NCBI GenBank assembly: GCA_963989245.1
Contig: OZ022346.1
Coordinates: 60,052,731-60,116,730, forward strand
Source: Nansenia antarctica
Taxonomy: Eukaryota > Chordata > Actinopteri > Argentiniformes > Microstomatidae
Length of the DNA: 64,000 nt
Direction: 5' to 3'
Shown here: positions 11,713 through 22,115 of the stretch, one piece after another
How the letters are laid out: the number at the start of each line of letters is the position of its first letter
Position numbering within the stretch: position 1 is the first letter of the stretch
The notes under the pieces: model-generated
Databases searched by the model: none
Told to the model about the DNA's origin: nothing
What the model saw: the letters and a program-made list of their open reading frames with translations, nothing else
Made by a program: the position numbers and the translations under genes

Positions 11713-12209
11713 GACTAAACTCGCGGCCCGCCCAGGAGGTCCAGAGTGAGGCCACCTCCTGGCTGGTCCAGGACTGGTCCTGTCTGCTCTGGGTCCTGGT
11801 CGCGTTCTGCCTGGTCGAGTTCTGCCTGGTCCACTTCAGAACCAACAGGAGCCGTAGAGGGGATGAACACAACCAGGTAACTGATGGAGGAGAGGAGAGC
11901 AGGAGGGAGAGAGAGAGAGAGAGGAGGGAGAGAGAGAGAGGGGGAGGAGGGAGAGAGAGGAGGAAGTTAGAGAGAGGGGAGGGAGAGGAGGGAGATAGAG
12001 AGAGAGGAGGGATAGGGAGAGAGAGAGAGAGGAGGGAGATAGAGAGAGAGGAGGGAAAGGAGGGAGAGAGAGGGAGATAGAGAGAGAGGAGGGAGGGGGA
12101 GAGAGAGAGAGAGAGGAGGGAGAGAGAGAGAGAGAAGGGAGATAGAGAGACAGGGGAGGGAGAGAGAGGGGGATAGATAGGGAGAGAGAGGAGGGCGAGA
12201 AAGAGGAAG

Positions 12210-12302
<93 letters not shown>

Positions 12303-12581
12303 GACCCAGCAGAAACAATTCACTGACGACATTCAGAACGTCCAATTGACCTCTGACCCCCCCCACCCCCCCTCCCCCAGCCTGGCCCCTCCCCCATGCC
12401 CTCCGACATGCACAGCAGCTACGACGAGAGAGACTTCTCCGATGACTACGATGACTACTCCAACATGCACAGCAGCTACGACAAGAGAGACTTCTCCGAT
12501 GACTACGATGACTACTCCAACATGCACAACAGCTACGACGAGAGAGACTTCTCCGATGACTACTCTGACAGGTCTCTGTGA
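11713..12581 (+). CDS. Transmembrane protein fragment, copy 1 (last two exons)
   Basis: Exon 11713-11876 (acceptor GTCCAG|G, donor CAG|GTAACT) joins in frame (phase 0) to exon 12381-12581, stop TGA at 12579. The first exon codes for a short ectodomain, then a hydrophobic segment (WSCLLWVLVAFCLVEFCLVHF) followed by basic residues RTNRSRRG, as expected of a single-pass membrane helix with a cytoplasmic tail. The tail is acidic: three 19-residue repeats start MHSSYDERDFSDDY and end with SDRSL. A polyadenylation signal AATAAA lies at 12671. The upstream exons are missing because the EnSpm-like element ends 32 bases before this exon. The family was not recognised. A second copy lies inverted at 20252-21120 with only two tail repeats. 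It may be a decayed fragment or the 3' end of a transcript driven by the transposon. Confidence 0.55.
11905..12297. repeat. GA-rich microsatellite in the intron of copy 1
   Basis: Imperfect (GA)n and GAGGGAGA repeats fill most of the intron between 11877 and 12380, ending in a pure (GA)n run at about 12209-12297. Leu/Ser/Pro-rich ORFs on the minus strand are repeat artefacts. Confidence 0.97.
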
Positions 12582-12889
12582 CATCACCGGTGACATCATC
12601 ATCAACAGACAGTAGTGTGCGTTTACGCTGGTATATTTTTGAAACACCACCAAACTTGCAGTTGATATGAAATAAAACTATTTTCTTTGCTAATAATCAT
12701 CACCTCGTGGGCTTGTCTTCTGCTGTGATCTGTTGGTGCTCTGGGTTGCTAGGCAACGGCAGACAGGATGTCAGAGGTTCTCATCTGGTATAAAACTTCT
12801 CATCTTTAAAAAAAAGTTAAAGTTCCGGAAGAAACTTGGGGCTGGAAACTTGGGCTGGAGTGTTGGTAGTGTTGAACGTTTACAGACAG

Positions 12890-12990
12890 ACGCACATACA
12901 CACACATACACACACATACACACATACACACACATACACACACATACACACATACACACATACACACACATACACACACATACACACATA

Positions 12991-13022
<32 letters not shown>

Positions 13023-13078
13023 TACACACATACACACACACACACACACACACATACACACATACACACATACACACA

Positions 13079-13131
<53 letters not shown>

Positions 13132-13163
13132 ACATGTAGGGGGGGGGGGGGGGGGGGGGGGGG
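12890..13163. repeat. (CA)n/(CATA) microsatellite followed by a poly-G run
   Basis: Mixed ACACAC and CATACA repeats to about 13134, then about 25 G at 13139-13163. The mirrored copy is at 19640-20100. Confidence 0.97.
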
Positions 13164-13299
13164 AGTTAGGAGGGAGGAGGGAGGGGACCCAGGGGTTGGA
13201 AGATCTTGCTGACCTGCATTGTACGACAGGATATACAGGCAGAATATACATTGGGGGAAAGTATTCAACGTTTGAAATCAATAATATCTTCATTGCAGC

Positions 13300-13780
13300 T
13301 ATTCACTTGCAATTTAGGCCAGACATTGGTATTAACTCAATAAAACTGACCAAATTGGAAAACTCCAATCCATAGAAAAACGTTATGTGCAATAAAGTGG
13401 TATGGCACAGGAACAAAGTATTGAACGCAGTAACTGAAATGTATTTAATACTCGGAGGAGAAGCCTTTGTTTCCAATGACAGCTTCAAGACGATTCCTGT
13501 ATGGAAAACCACATCTCTAACAGTGATCAGATGGGATTTTGGCTCATTCTTTAACACAGACAGTCTTTAAATCCGGAAGATTTTGTGGGGACCGCTGGTG
13601 AATCTTGATCTTCGGTTCCTTCCACAAATGTTCTATTGGATTTAACTCTGGTGATGGTCTTCGTGCGTCCGGGTGAAGCGCGTGTCGGATGCAGCTGGAT
13701 ATACTTGAAAATTGCGGGAAAATTTGCTTACGCACCTTAGTGTACGAGAGCTTTATAAAGGCCCCAGCACTACTCATAGA
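13300..13780 (-). pseudogene. Tc1/mariner transposase 3' fragment with terminal repeat (left arm)
   Basis: The minus strand at 13680-13547 reads SPELNPIEHLWKE and IHQRSPQNLPDLKTVCV, the conserved C-terminal part of fish Tc1 transposases that includes the last catalytic acidic region. It is followed to about 13310 by the rest of the 3' coding region and the long terminal inverted repeat. The N-terminal two thirds are absent, so it is dead. The same fragment lies in the other arm at 19190-19460. Confidence 0.8.
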
Positions 13781-14735
13781 GGTGGAGGTGTCGCCCTCTA
13801 GTGTTCAGAGACAGTTACTGATATTACCATCACTGCAAAGAGAGGCAGAAGACTGGACTGTTATGTATTCTTCCCTGGTTGTTATTACATGCTATATTAA
13901 AACACATGAACCCCCTAGACTAACAAGCTCTTCTGCAGGGTGCCATCATCATTGATTATTACTAAATGAAACAGATTGAAAGCATCTACAATAATTGACC
14001 TTTATTAAAATATCTAAATATGATGAAAAGTGTTAAAAACATGATATGAAACAACAATACAGCATATCAAAATAGGAAAATAGGGAAACAACTTAGATGA
14101 AGCAACAATATTTCTGAATACAAGAAAAAGCAGAACATCATTGTTTATGCAAAAAAAATAATAATCTCCAAGCAAACTTTAAAACCCATGCATACCTCTG
14201 TATAACCCTTACAAAAGAGAAAAAACACTTGAAATATTTTTTGGGGGGGATTCAAACAACAACAAAATGCGATGGGGCTGGAGAAATGTAACCACTCTCA
14301 GATTCAGAGACGGAGCTATGGATGTAATAACCGACCATCCATGAGATCAACATGATAGTTTTAACCATGTTTTGAAATTATACAGTGTTTGTTAACAATG
14401 ACATTGTTTATAACAAGTAAAACAATAATTTTCTAACCCAATTATTAAAAATGTATTTTGGCTTCTGTTGAAGTCAATTCATGAGGCATTAAATTATTAT
14501 TCTAAGTTATATTCCTCAATGACTATACTGTATATCATTAATTTTAGTTAATTAATGAATTAAGTTGAGTCCCACAATGGATGTACCAATCCCAGATTGC
14601 CTCTTTAAAGCTGAGCTAAAATATCTTCATGTCTTGTTGCTAGACGTACAGTTACTCCTGGGGATCCAAATCTGACATCATGATGACATCATTGCTTCCA
14701 TTCTTTTCATCAGGCTGAGCTGTTCAACACAGAAA
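13781..14735. other. Intergenic AT-rich DNA, no gene seen
   Basis: No exon-like or repeat-family signature recognised. Several poly-A/T runs and one TATTAAAATATCTAAATATGATG stretch occur. ORFs are short and random-looking. Confidence 0.6.
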
Positions 14736-14739
14736 TAAA

Positions 14740-15617
14740 ATAACATGACCCCAACCACAGCCTGTTAGACCCCAGCCCCCCCAACCACAGCCTGTTAGAC
14801 CCCAGCCCCCCCAACCACAGTCTGTTAGACCCCAGCCACCCCAACCACAGTCTGTTAGACCCCAGCCACCCCAACCACAGTCTGTTAGACCCCAGCCCCC
14901 CCAACCACAGTCTGTTAGACCCCAGCCACCCCAACCACAGTCTGTTAGACCCCAGCCACCCCAACCACAGCCTGTTAGACCCCAGCCACCCCAACCACAG
15001 TCTGTTAGACCCCAGCCACCCCAACCACAGTCTGTTAGACCCCAACCACAGTCTGTTAGACCCCAGCCACCCCAACCACAGTCTGTTAGACCCCAGCCAC
15101 CCCAACCACAGTCTGTTAGACCACAGCCACCCCAACCACAGTCTGTTAGACCCCAGCCACCCCAACCACAGTCTGTTAGACCCCAGCCACCCCAACCACA
15201 GTCTGTTAGACCCCAGCCACCCCAACCACAGCCTGTTAGACCCCAGCCACCCCAACCACAGTCTGTTAGACCCCAGCCACCCCAACCACAGTCTGTTAGA
15301 CCCCAACCACAGTCTGTTAGACCCCAGCCACCCCAACCACAGTCTGTTAGACCCCAGCCACCCCAACCACAGTCTGTTAGACCCCAGCCACCCCAACCAC
15401 AGTCTGTTAGACCCCAGCCACCCCAACCACAGTCTGTTAGACCCCAGCCACCCCAACCACAGTCTGTTAGACCCCAGCCACCCCAACCACAGTCTGTTAG
15501 ACCCCAGCCACCCCAACCACAGTCTGTTAGACCCCAGCCCCCCCAACCACAGTCTGTTAGACCCCAGCCACCCCAACCACAGTCTGTTAGACCCCAGCCA
15601 CCCCAACCACAGTCTGT
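14740..15617 (+). repeat. 30-bp minisatellite, about 29 units, in frame with a LINE tail
   Basis: The unit CCCCAGCCACCCCAACCACA plus GTCTGTTAGA repeats about 29 times. Two units are shortened by exactly 9 bases, which keeps the frame. Read on the plus strand in the frame of the following LINE tail, each unit codes for LLDPSHPNHS without a stop. The long minus-strand ORF (14710-15669) is the shadow of this repeat. Confidence 0.95.
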
Positions 15618-15730
15618 TTGAACCGATGCCGTCCAAAAGACAAAGCCTCTTCCGGAGCCTCAGGGCCAAAACTCAGAGGCTAACCAACAGCTACTTCCCA
15701 CAGGTGATCAAGCTCATGAAATATGCTTGA
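15617..15730 (+). pseudogene. LINE reverse-transcriptase C-terminal tail, copy 1
   Basis: After the last minisatellite unit the same frame continues LFEPMPSKRQSLFRSLRA, KTQRLTNS and FPQVIKLM to a stop near 15730. This is the usual end of a fish LINE ORF2. The polymerase domain is not present upstream. A second, better-preserved copy lies at 16368-16485. Confidence 0.6.
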
Positions 15731-15909
15731 TTATTATTAATAATTAATATAACAAATAAGTAATATTATTATTAATAACCCCAGGTCACTTTACAAGGGA
15801 ATGGGACAAACAGAACAGAGCCAGAGAGACAAACACACAAAACAAGAAACAGGGAAACAGCTTCTACACTCACATATACACGCACATACACATGCACGCA
15901 AACGCACAT

Positions 15910-15950
<41 letters not shown>

Positions 15951-16130
15951 GACAGATTCACACACACACACACACACATAATTGCCAGACATGACCTCCT
16001 GGTGACTGTGGCGTTGTTCCGCTGCAGCTGGTTGGCTGGCTGGCCGAGGCCGTGACCAATTACAGCTGCAGCCAGACTGTCACGTCCTGTTGTCATCACA
16101 TGACTAGGAAGTGACCAGTGTCACCTGACT
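15720..16130. repeat. LINE 3' flank with CA microsatellites
   Basis: The block starting ATGCTTGATTATTATTAATAA and continuing through CACTTTACAAGGGAAT and GAGAGACAAACACACAAAAC recurs at about 16690-16830. CA/CAGA repeats lie at 15855-15980. No gene. Confidence 0.8.
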
Positions 16131-16137
16131 AAACGGT

Positions 16138-16488
16138 GTGTCAGCAAAGCCCGGAGGATCATCAATGACCCCAGCCACCCCAACCAGCCTGTTAGACCCC
16201 AGCCAACCCAACCACAGCCTGTTAGACCCCAACCACAGTCTGTTAGACCCCAGCCCCCCCAACCACAGTCTGTTAGATCCCAGCCACCCCAACCACAGTC
16301 TGTTAGACCCCAGCCCCCCCAACCACAGTCTGTTAGACCCCAACCCCCCCAACCACAGTCTGTTTGAACCAATGCCGTCCAAAAGACGAAGCCTCTTCCG
16401 GAGCCTCAGGGCCAAAACTCAGAGGCTAACAAACAGCTTCTTCCCCCAGGTGATCAGGCTCATGAACAAGCCCACTGTAATCAACTGA
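16138..16488 (+). pseudogene. LINE tail copy 2 with a short decapeptide array
   Basis: Six or seven 30-bp units (16168-16368) run in frame into LFEPMPSKRRSLFRSLRA, KTQRLTNSFFPQVIRLMNK and a stop at 16486. Compared with copy 1 the array is much shorter and the C-terminal tail longer. The pair looks like a tandem duplication of about 1 kb followed by unequal expansion of the minisatellite. An ATG at 16138 opens the frame but is probably not a native start. Confidence 0.65.
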
Positions 16489-17050
16489 CTATCTCCCCCT
16501 AGCTCACCCCTTGTGCATGGACTACAGCAACCCTAAGCTCAAGCCACCTTACCACTGTGAACTCGATTATCACTAGCGTGATAATACAGCGTAACCTGTT
16601 TTGTCTTACTTGCATTAATGCCACCTTATCTTGTACGATGCCTATTATGTTTTGCCTCCTATGGCCTGTACAACTGACACTTTGATCTTGAATTATGCTT
16701 GATTATGATTAATAATTAATATTAAAAATAAGTCATATTATTATTAATAACCCAAGGTCACTTTACAAGGGAATTGGACAAACAGAACAGAGCCAGAGAG
16801 ACAAACACACAAAACAAGAAACAGTGAAACAGCGACTACAGGTTGAATGCAATGGTGAACAGGTGGGTTTTAAGGGCAGTTTATTATGTCCAGGGTTGGA
16901 GAGTCACAGATAGCCTTGGGTAGAGAGTTCCAGATGTCTTGTGCTGCAATGCAATGTCAGGATCCGAAGCCTAATAATTTCACTCTGTTACACTTGTGTA
17001 ATGTGATGTAATAAATAAACTTGAAACTTGTTCCTAATAAAGTGTCTGGT
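16489..17050. mobile_element. LINE 3' untranslated remnants
   Basis: LINE 3'-UTR-like DNA: AATAATTTCACTCTGTTACAC and AATAAATAAACTTGAAACTTG near 16970-17030, and the repeat of the 15720 block at 16690. No coding content. Confidence 0.55.
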
Positions 17051-17064
17051 GAGTGTATATAGTG

Positions 17065-17399
17065 AGTGTAATATATATATATATATATATATATAATGAG
17101 TGTAATACTGTACCTACACAATGCAGATCAGCGGTATGGAAGCCAAGACCTCCCTCCCCCCCTCCCTCCCTACCCCCCCCCCCCCCCCCCCCCAGTGAGA
17201 CACACATCAATGCCCTCTCTCTCCCTGGGTGAAGACAGCGTCAGCAGATCTACAGGCAGCCAGCAGCTCCATCTCAACATCTCTTTAACAAGGAGCCCCG
17301 CCGATCAATCACCGATCAATACCTATCTGTGTCCTCAGTAGGCTGTGTGTGTGTGTGTGTGTCTCCTCCTCCTTTCCTCCTCTCATCTCTGCTCCTCCT

Positions 17400-17465
<66 letters not shown>

Positions 17466-17500
17466 GCACACTCACGCACACTCACACTTTTGATTTAAAC
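17065..17500. repeat. Microsatellite cluster: (AT)n, poly-C, (GT)n, (CA)n
   Basis: (AT)n at 17072-17095, poly-C at 17167-17193, (GT)n at 17343-17362 and (CA)n/CTCACA at 17401-17485. The sequence between them shows no supported gene. Confidence 0.95.
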
Positions 17501-18022
17501 ATATTTCCATTGTGGATATTCACATTCAATTTAGACCAGACATTGGTATCAACTCAATAAAACTACACAGATAAAGAAATTGTAACATTCCATGTGCAAT
17601 GAAGTGGAATGACACAGGAAAAAAACACTAAACCAGCTTATGCCACTAATGACTTTTCCTACCTGTGCTAATTACAATCAGCTGGGTTTGTGCATGTTGG
17701 CGGGTAAGTACGTCCACTCTTTGAAAAACGGTTTCCCACCTCTGAATGCAAGTAAACAAAACATTCAATGTCACCAAGCTTTTCTGCAAGAAACATCTCA
17801 TGACGGGTAGAGGCAAAGAGCTCTACCAAGACCTTCGCAAAACAAGATTGATGAGCAGTATAGCAATGACATTGTAATGACACTGTAATGACCAACTCCT
17901 GAATGTTCCCATAAGCACCGTTGGGGCCATTATCCGCAAGTGGAAGGAACATCACTCCACCATCAACCGGACACCCACAGGAGCTTCACGCAAGATTTCT
18001 GATCGGTCCGTTAGAAAGTTAA

Positions 18023-18326
18023 CACTAGAACAGCCGTGCCTATTTTACCTACTAGTAGAGCCGCCTTGGGGGTCAAATAGACCCACTTTTTAGAATGTAA
18101 ATCTGCTATTAAAACACAGAGATCACTAGAGGGCACTTCTTTTTTTAACCTACACAGAAAAACTGCAAAACAGCTTTATACTATCTTGTCCTGAAGTGAT
18201 TTTGAAGGATACTGGGTGGTAGAACGCACATATCTTGGAAAGTCATGAAAGGAGGGTCTTGAAATTTGATCAAGTGGAAAGATAGATTTTTTTTTAACTC
18301 ACAGGGGTCACCGTTCTCTTCTCGTG
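18023..18326. mobile_element. piggyBac-like MITE with TTAA duplication
   Basis: TTAA at 18019-18022 and 18327-18330. Inverted ends are CACTAGAACAG and CACGAGAAGAG (complement). The 304-bp interior has no ORF. Removing it restores the Tc1 reading frame across VRKL-IRRVAQEP, proving insertion into the Tc1 copy. A second partial copy lies inverted near 27045-27215. Confidence 0.9.
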
Positions 18327-18423
18327 TTAATCAGAAGAGTAGCCCAAGAGCCAAGGACCACTCCAGCAGAGCTCCAGAAAGACCTGGAAGCAGCGGGTAC
18401 AGTTGTCACAAAGAAAACAATAG

Positions 18424-18680
18424 GCGGGGACAGAGCCTTTAGTGTGGCAGCTCCCACCCTCTGGAACTCTCTGCCCACAGTGATCCGCAACGCCCCCTAC
18501 CCTGGACACCTTCAAGTCAGCCCTCAAAACCCACTTGTTCACCAAGGCCTTACGCCCCTAGTTTAGTTGTTTCGCTCTCGCTGTCTCTGTGTTTTCCGTT
18601 TTGTCTGTCTTTGTCTAGACTTTCTTTCTGTAAAGTCTGCGACGCGTCCTTGGGTTTGTGAAAGGCTAGATATAATAAGA

Positions 18681-18714
<34 letters not shown>

Positions 18715-18735
18715 AATAATAATAATTCATTACTG
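18424..18735 (+). mobile_element. Truncated LINE 3' end with (TTA)n tail
   Basis: The plus strand codes for FSVAAPTLWNSLPTVIRNAP, the common C-terminal end of L2/CR1/Rex-group reverse transcriptases. A short 3' UTR and a (TTA)n tail at 18683-18735 follow. It interrupts the Tc1 pseudogene, whose sequence resumes right after the tail. Severe 5' truncation is normal for LINEs. Confidence 0.8.
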
Positions 18736-19639
18736 AAGAAAAAGGAAAGTTGAAGGTTGTTTTCTTTGTTTTCTATAGAACAATTGGAAAAGCCTGTAGA
18801 TTACTGGGAGAATGTAGTCTGGTCAGACGAGACAGACATTGACCTTCTCTGCAACAATACAATGCGCCATGTTTGGAGGAGAATGGATCTGCATATGATC
18901 CTATAACTACCATGCCTACAGTGAAGGTCGGAGGTGGAAACATCATGGTATGGGGCTGTTTCCTTCACATGGTACTGGTGGAATCCAAATGATCAAAGAG
19001 AAGATGAATGGAGCCATGTACCAGGAAATTCTTGGGAAGAATCTGTTGCCATCCTTCAGGATGATGAAGATGACAACGATCCAACACATACTGCAGAGGA
19101 CTCTCATGGTTCCACAGGAAGAAAATAGAGGTGTTGGACTGGCCTATAGTGAATCACCAGAGTTAAATCCAATAATTCATAATCCAATTCACCAGCGGTC
19201 CCCACAAAATCTTCCGGATTTAAAGACTGTCTGTGTTAAAGAATGAGCCAAAATCCCATCTGATCACTGTGAGAGATGTGGTTTTCCATACAGGAATCGT
19301 CTTGAAGCTGTCATTGGAAACAAAGGCTTCTCCTCCGAGTATTAAATACATTTCAGTTACTGCGTTCAATACTTTGTTCCTGTGCCATACCACTTTATTG
19401 CACATAACGTTTTTCTATGGATTGGAGTTTTCCAATTTGGTTAGCTGTGGAGTTTTATTGAGTTAATACCAATGTCTGGCCTAAATTGCATGTGAATAGC
19501 TGCAATGAAGATATTATTGATTTCAAACGTTGAATACTTTCCCCCAATGTATATTCTGCCTGTATATCCTGTCGTACAATGCAGGTCAGCAAGATCTTCC
19601 AACCCCTGGGTCCCCTCCCTCCTCCCTCCTACCTCCCAC

Positions 19640-19746
19640 CCCCCCCCCACCCCCCCCCCCCCCCCCTCGCCCCATGCCTCCCCCAGGCCCCCACTAGTGG
19701 TGTTACAAGCATGGAACTAACAGAGAGAGTAGGAGCGTGTGTATGT

Positions 19747-19785
<39 letters not shown>

Positions 19786-19995
19786 CTTACAGGGAGAGTA
19801 GGAACGTGTGTGTGTGTATGTGTGTGTAAGTGTGTATGTGTGTGTGTGTGTGTGTATGTGTGTATGTGTGTATGTGTGTATGTGTGTGTATGTGTGTATG
19901 TGTGTGTGTGTGTGTGTGTGTATGTGTGTATGTGTGTGTATGTGTGTGTGTGTGTGTATGTGTGTATGTGTGTGTGTGTGTGTATGTGTGTATGT

Positions 19996-20029
<34 letters not shown>

Positions 20030-20100
20030 CTGTGTGTATGTGTGTGTGTGTGTGTGTGTGTATGTGTGTATGTGTGTATGTGTGTGTATGTGCGTCTGTC
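19640..20100. repeat. Poly-C run and (GT)n/(GTAT) microsatellite
   Basis: Counterpart of the CA/CATA tract and poly-G run in the left arm. It also holds an extra 70-bp stretch with repeated ACAGAGAGAGTAGGA and ACAGGGAGAGTAGGA. Confidence 0.95.
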
Positions 20101-20251
20101 TGTAAACGTTCAACACTACCAACACGAGGTGATGATTATGAGCAAAGAATGACAGTTTTATTTCATATCAACTGCAAGTTTGGTGGTGTTTCAAAAATAT
20201 ACCAGCGTAAACGCACACTACTGTCTGTTGATGATGATGTCACCGGTGATG

Positions 20252-20472
20252 TCACAGAGACCTGTCAGAGTAGTCATCGGAGAAGTCTCTCTCGTCGTAG
20301 CTGCTGTGCATGTCGGAGTAGTCATCGTAGTCATCGGAGGAGTCTCTCTCGTCGTAGCTGCTGTGCATGTCGGAGGGCATGGGGGAGGGGCCAGGCTGGG
20401 GGAGGGGGGGTGGGGGGGTCAGAGGTCAATTGGACGTTCTGAATGTCATCAGTGAATTGTTACTGCTGGGTC

Positions 20473-20559
<87 letters not shown>

Positions 20560-21345
20560 CTTCCTCTCTCTCGCCCTCCTCTCTCTCCCTATCTATCCCC
20601 CTCTCTCTCCCTCCCCTCTCTCTCTATCTCCCTCCTCTCACTCTCTCTCTCCCTCCTCTCTCTCTCTCTCTCTCCCTATCCCTCCTCTCTCTCTATCTCC
20701 CTCTCTCTCCCTCCTCTCTCTCTCTCCCTCCTCTCTCTCTCTCTCTCTCTCTCTCCCTCCTCTCTCTCTATCTCCCTCCTCTCCCTCCTCTCTCTCTAAC
20801 TTCCTCCTCTCTCTCCCTCCTCCCCCCCTCTCTCTCTCCCTCCTCTCTCTCTCTCTCTCCCTCCTCCTCTCCTCTCCTCCATCAGTTACCTGGTTGTGTT
20901 CATCCCCTCTACGGCTCCTGTTGGTTCTGAAGTGGACCAGGCAGAACGCGACCAGGCAGAACGCGACCAGGACCCAGAGCAGACAGGACCAGTCCTGGAC
21001 CAGGCAGGAGGTGGCCTCACTCTGGACCTCCTGGGTGGGCCGCCCCGCTTGGGGGGGCATCTCCATACCCACCTGGGACCAGGAGGGAGACTCAGACAGC
21101 ATCTCACGGATCATCTCTGATCTGTCTCTGTCTCTATACTGTTTTCTACCACATCTTTTCCTTCCCTTCGCCTCTCTATTAATTTGCTTGGACACAGAGC
21201 TCTGTGAACAGCCAGCCTCTTTAGCAATGACCTTTTGTGTCTTGCCCTCCTTGTGCAAGGTGTCAATGGTCGTCTTTTGGACAACTGTCAGGTCAGCAGT
21301 CTTCCCCATGATTGTGTAGCCTACAGAACTGGACTGAGGGACCAT
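20252..21345 (-). pseudogene. Transmembrane protein copy 2, fused upstream to a Tc1 DNA-binding domain
   Basis: The acidic-tail exon is 20395-20252 (stop TGA at 20254, two 19-residue repeats instead of three). The membrane exon ends at 20890 with donor CAG|GTAACT; both phases match copy 1. Upstream the frame stays open through SEMIREMLSESPSWSQVGME and PTQEVQSEATS into the membrane helix, giving more of the ectodomain than copy 1 keeps. Further upstream it reads without a stop into the N-terminal helix-turn-helix of a Tc1 transposase (MGKTADLTVVQKTTIDTL, KVIAKEAGCSQSSVSKQI; Tc1 start ATG at 21309). The junction is near 21135. The fused frame could make a DNA-binding plus membrane protein, but that may be accidental. 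The host family was not recognised. Confidence 0.5.
20478..20880. repeat. CT-rich microsatellite in the intron of copy 2
   Basis: (CT)n and CTCCCTCCTCT repeats between the two exons of copy 2, mirroring 11905-12297. Confidence 0.97.
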
Positions 21346-21600
21346 TTAAAGGCGTTTGCAGGTATTTTGAGTTAATTAGCTGATTAGAGTGTGGCACCAG
21401 GGGTCTTCAATATTGAACCTTTTCACAATATTCTAATTTTCTGAGATACTAAATTTGGGGTTTTCATTAGTTGTCAGTAATACTCATCAAAATTAAAAGC
21501 AATAAACACTTGAAATATATCAGTCTATGTGGAATGAATGTATACATTATACAAGTTTCACTTTTTGAATGGAATTACTGAAATAAATCAACGTTTTGAT
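21130..21600 (-). mobile_element. Tc1/mariner 5' portion (terminal repeat to DNA-binding domain)
   Basis: The minus strand from about 21600 carries fish Tc1 leader sequence (CCATTCAAAAAGTGAAAC, AATATTGTGAAAAGGTTCAA, CTAATCAGCTAATTAACTC). The transposase start at 21309 and about 60 codons of the paired-like DNA-binding domain follow, ending after GRKRCGRK. The catalytic domain is absent. This Tc1 family differs from the one at 17.5-19.5 kb. Confidence 0.8.
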
Positions 21601-21639
21601 GATATTCTAATTATATGACAGAACGGACATTGTAGGAGG

Positions 21640-21950
21640 TAACTGCCTCCAGCAGAGGGCAGTAATGCAGCATCAAGGACGCACGCTGCCGTTAAAACCA
21701 AAAGAAGAAGAAGACGACGAGGTCTATTCCCGCGATACCAGGGAACGAGAAGTCGATCTAAGATGGCGGAGTCAGTAAACACACACCGTGCTGAAGACCT
21801 TACGAGTGATTATTAAGTTTACAACTGTGACAGAGGGCAAACATTAGTCACATCTAGTTAAATCGATAGATAGTTACATCTCTGTATTTGGTTTCCTTTA
21901 CTGCGTATGAAAACATCTCCACAGTGAACAAGGACTCTGAGTGTCGAAGG
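21640..21950 (+). promoter_or_regulatory. Probable promoter and noncoding first exon of the zinc-finger gene
   Basis: A GC-richer stretch with AAGATGGCGGAGTCAGTAAAC at 21758 (an 18-codon open frame to a TAA) and a possible donor GTCGAAG|GTCAGT near 21950. It is the only promoter-like DNA upstream of the zinc-finger coding exons. The assignment is by position; a GAAGAAGAAG tract suggests part of it is repeat-derived. Confidence 0.3.
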
Positions 21951-22059
21951 TCAGTAGAACTAGAATCCTTTGTCTCAGCTCGCTGCCTCACTGTCTAACA
22001 TGTTACTACTGACCACTTCTGTCTGCAGAGATAGGCTATTCTGTCACTATACAATGTTG

Positions 22060-22115
<56 letters not shown>

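Larger units (their letters stand above)
11700..13615 (+). repeat. Left arm of a large inverted duplication
   Basis: The order membrane exon, GA/CT-rich intron, acidic-tail exon, AATAAA, CA/CATA microsatellite, poly-G, Tc1 3' end is mirrored base for base at about 19185-21075 on the minus strand. The arms differ in repeat lengths and scattered substitutions. Confidence 0.85.
17520..19500 (+). pseudogene. Tc1/mariner transposon pseudogene with two nested insertions
   Basis: Long terminal inverted repeats sharing CAGACATTGGTAT(C/T)AACTCA lie at about 17520-17620 and 19360-19490 (inverted). Plus-strand transposase pieces, in order: GRGKELYQDL and GAIIRKWKEHHSTINRTP before 18019; LIRRVAQEPRTTPAELQKDL to 18423; EKPVDYWENVVWSDET (second catalytic Asp region) near 18790-18840; VKVGGGNIMVWGC near 18925; and IHQRSPQNLPDLKTVCV near 19190-19240. 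The gene is cut at 18019 by a piggyBac-like MITE and at about 18424 by a LINE tail, and has frameshifts and stops. It is dead, but enough remains to show the original order. Confidence 0.85.
19185..21075 (-). repeat. Right arm of the large inverted duplication
   Basis: Reverse-complement counterpart of 11700-13615. It contains the Tc1 3' end, poly-C, GT/GTAT microsatellite (19731-20100), acidic-tail exon, CT-rich intron and membrane exon in mirrored order. Confidence 0.85.

Noticed and set aside
11836..12366. Ser/Leu/Pro-rich ORFs on the minus strand, and their mirror at 20367-20930
   Set aside because: GA/CT repeat in an intron, no protein-like composition.
12806..13375. Cys-Val and Thr-His repeat ORFs
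   Set aside because: Microsatellite translations, same as at 9149-9376 and 19787-20152.
14710..15669. 319-residue minus-strand ORF of SNRLWLGWLG repeats
   Set aside because: Shadow of the 30-bp minisatellite; the plus-strand frame joins a known LINE tail.
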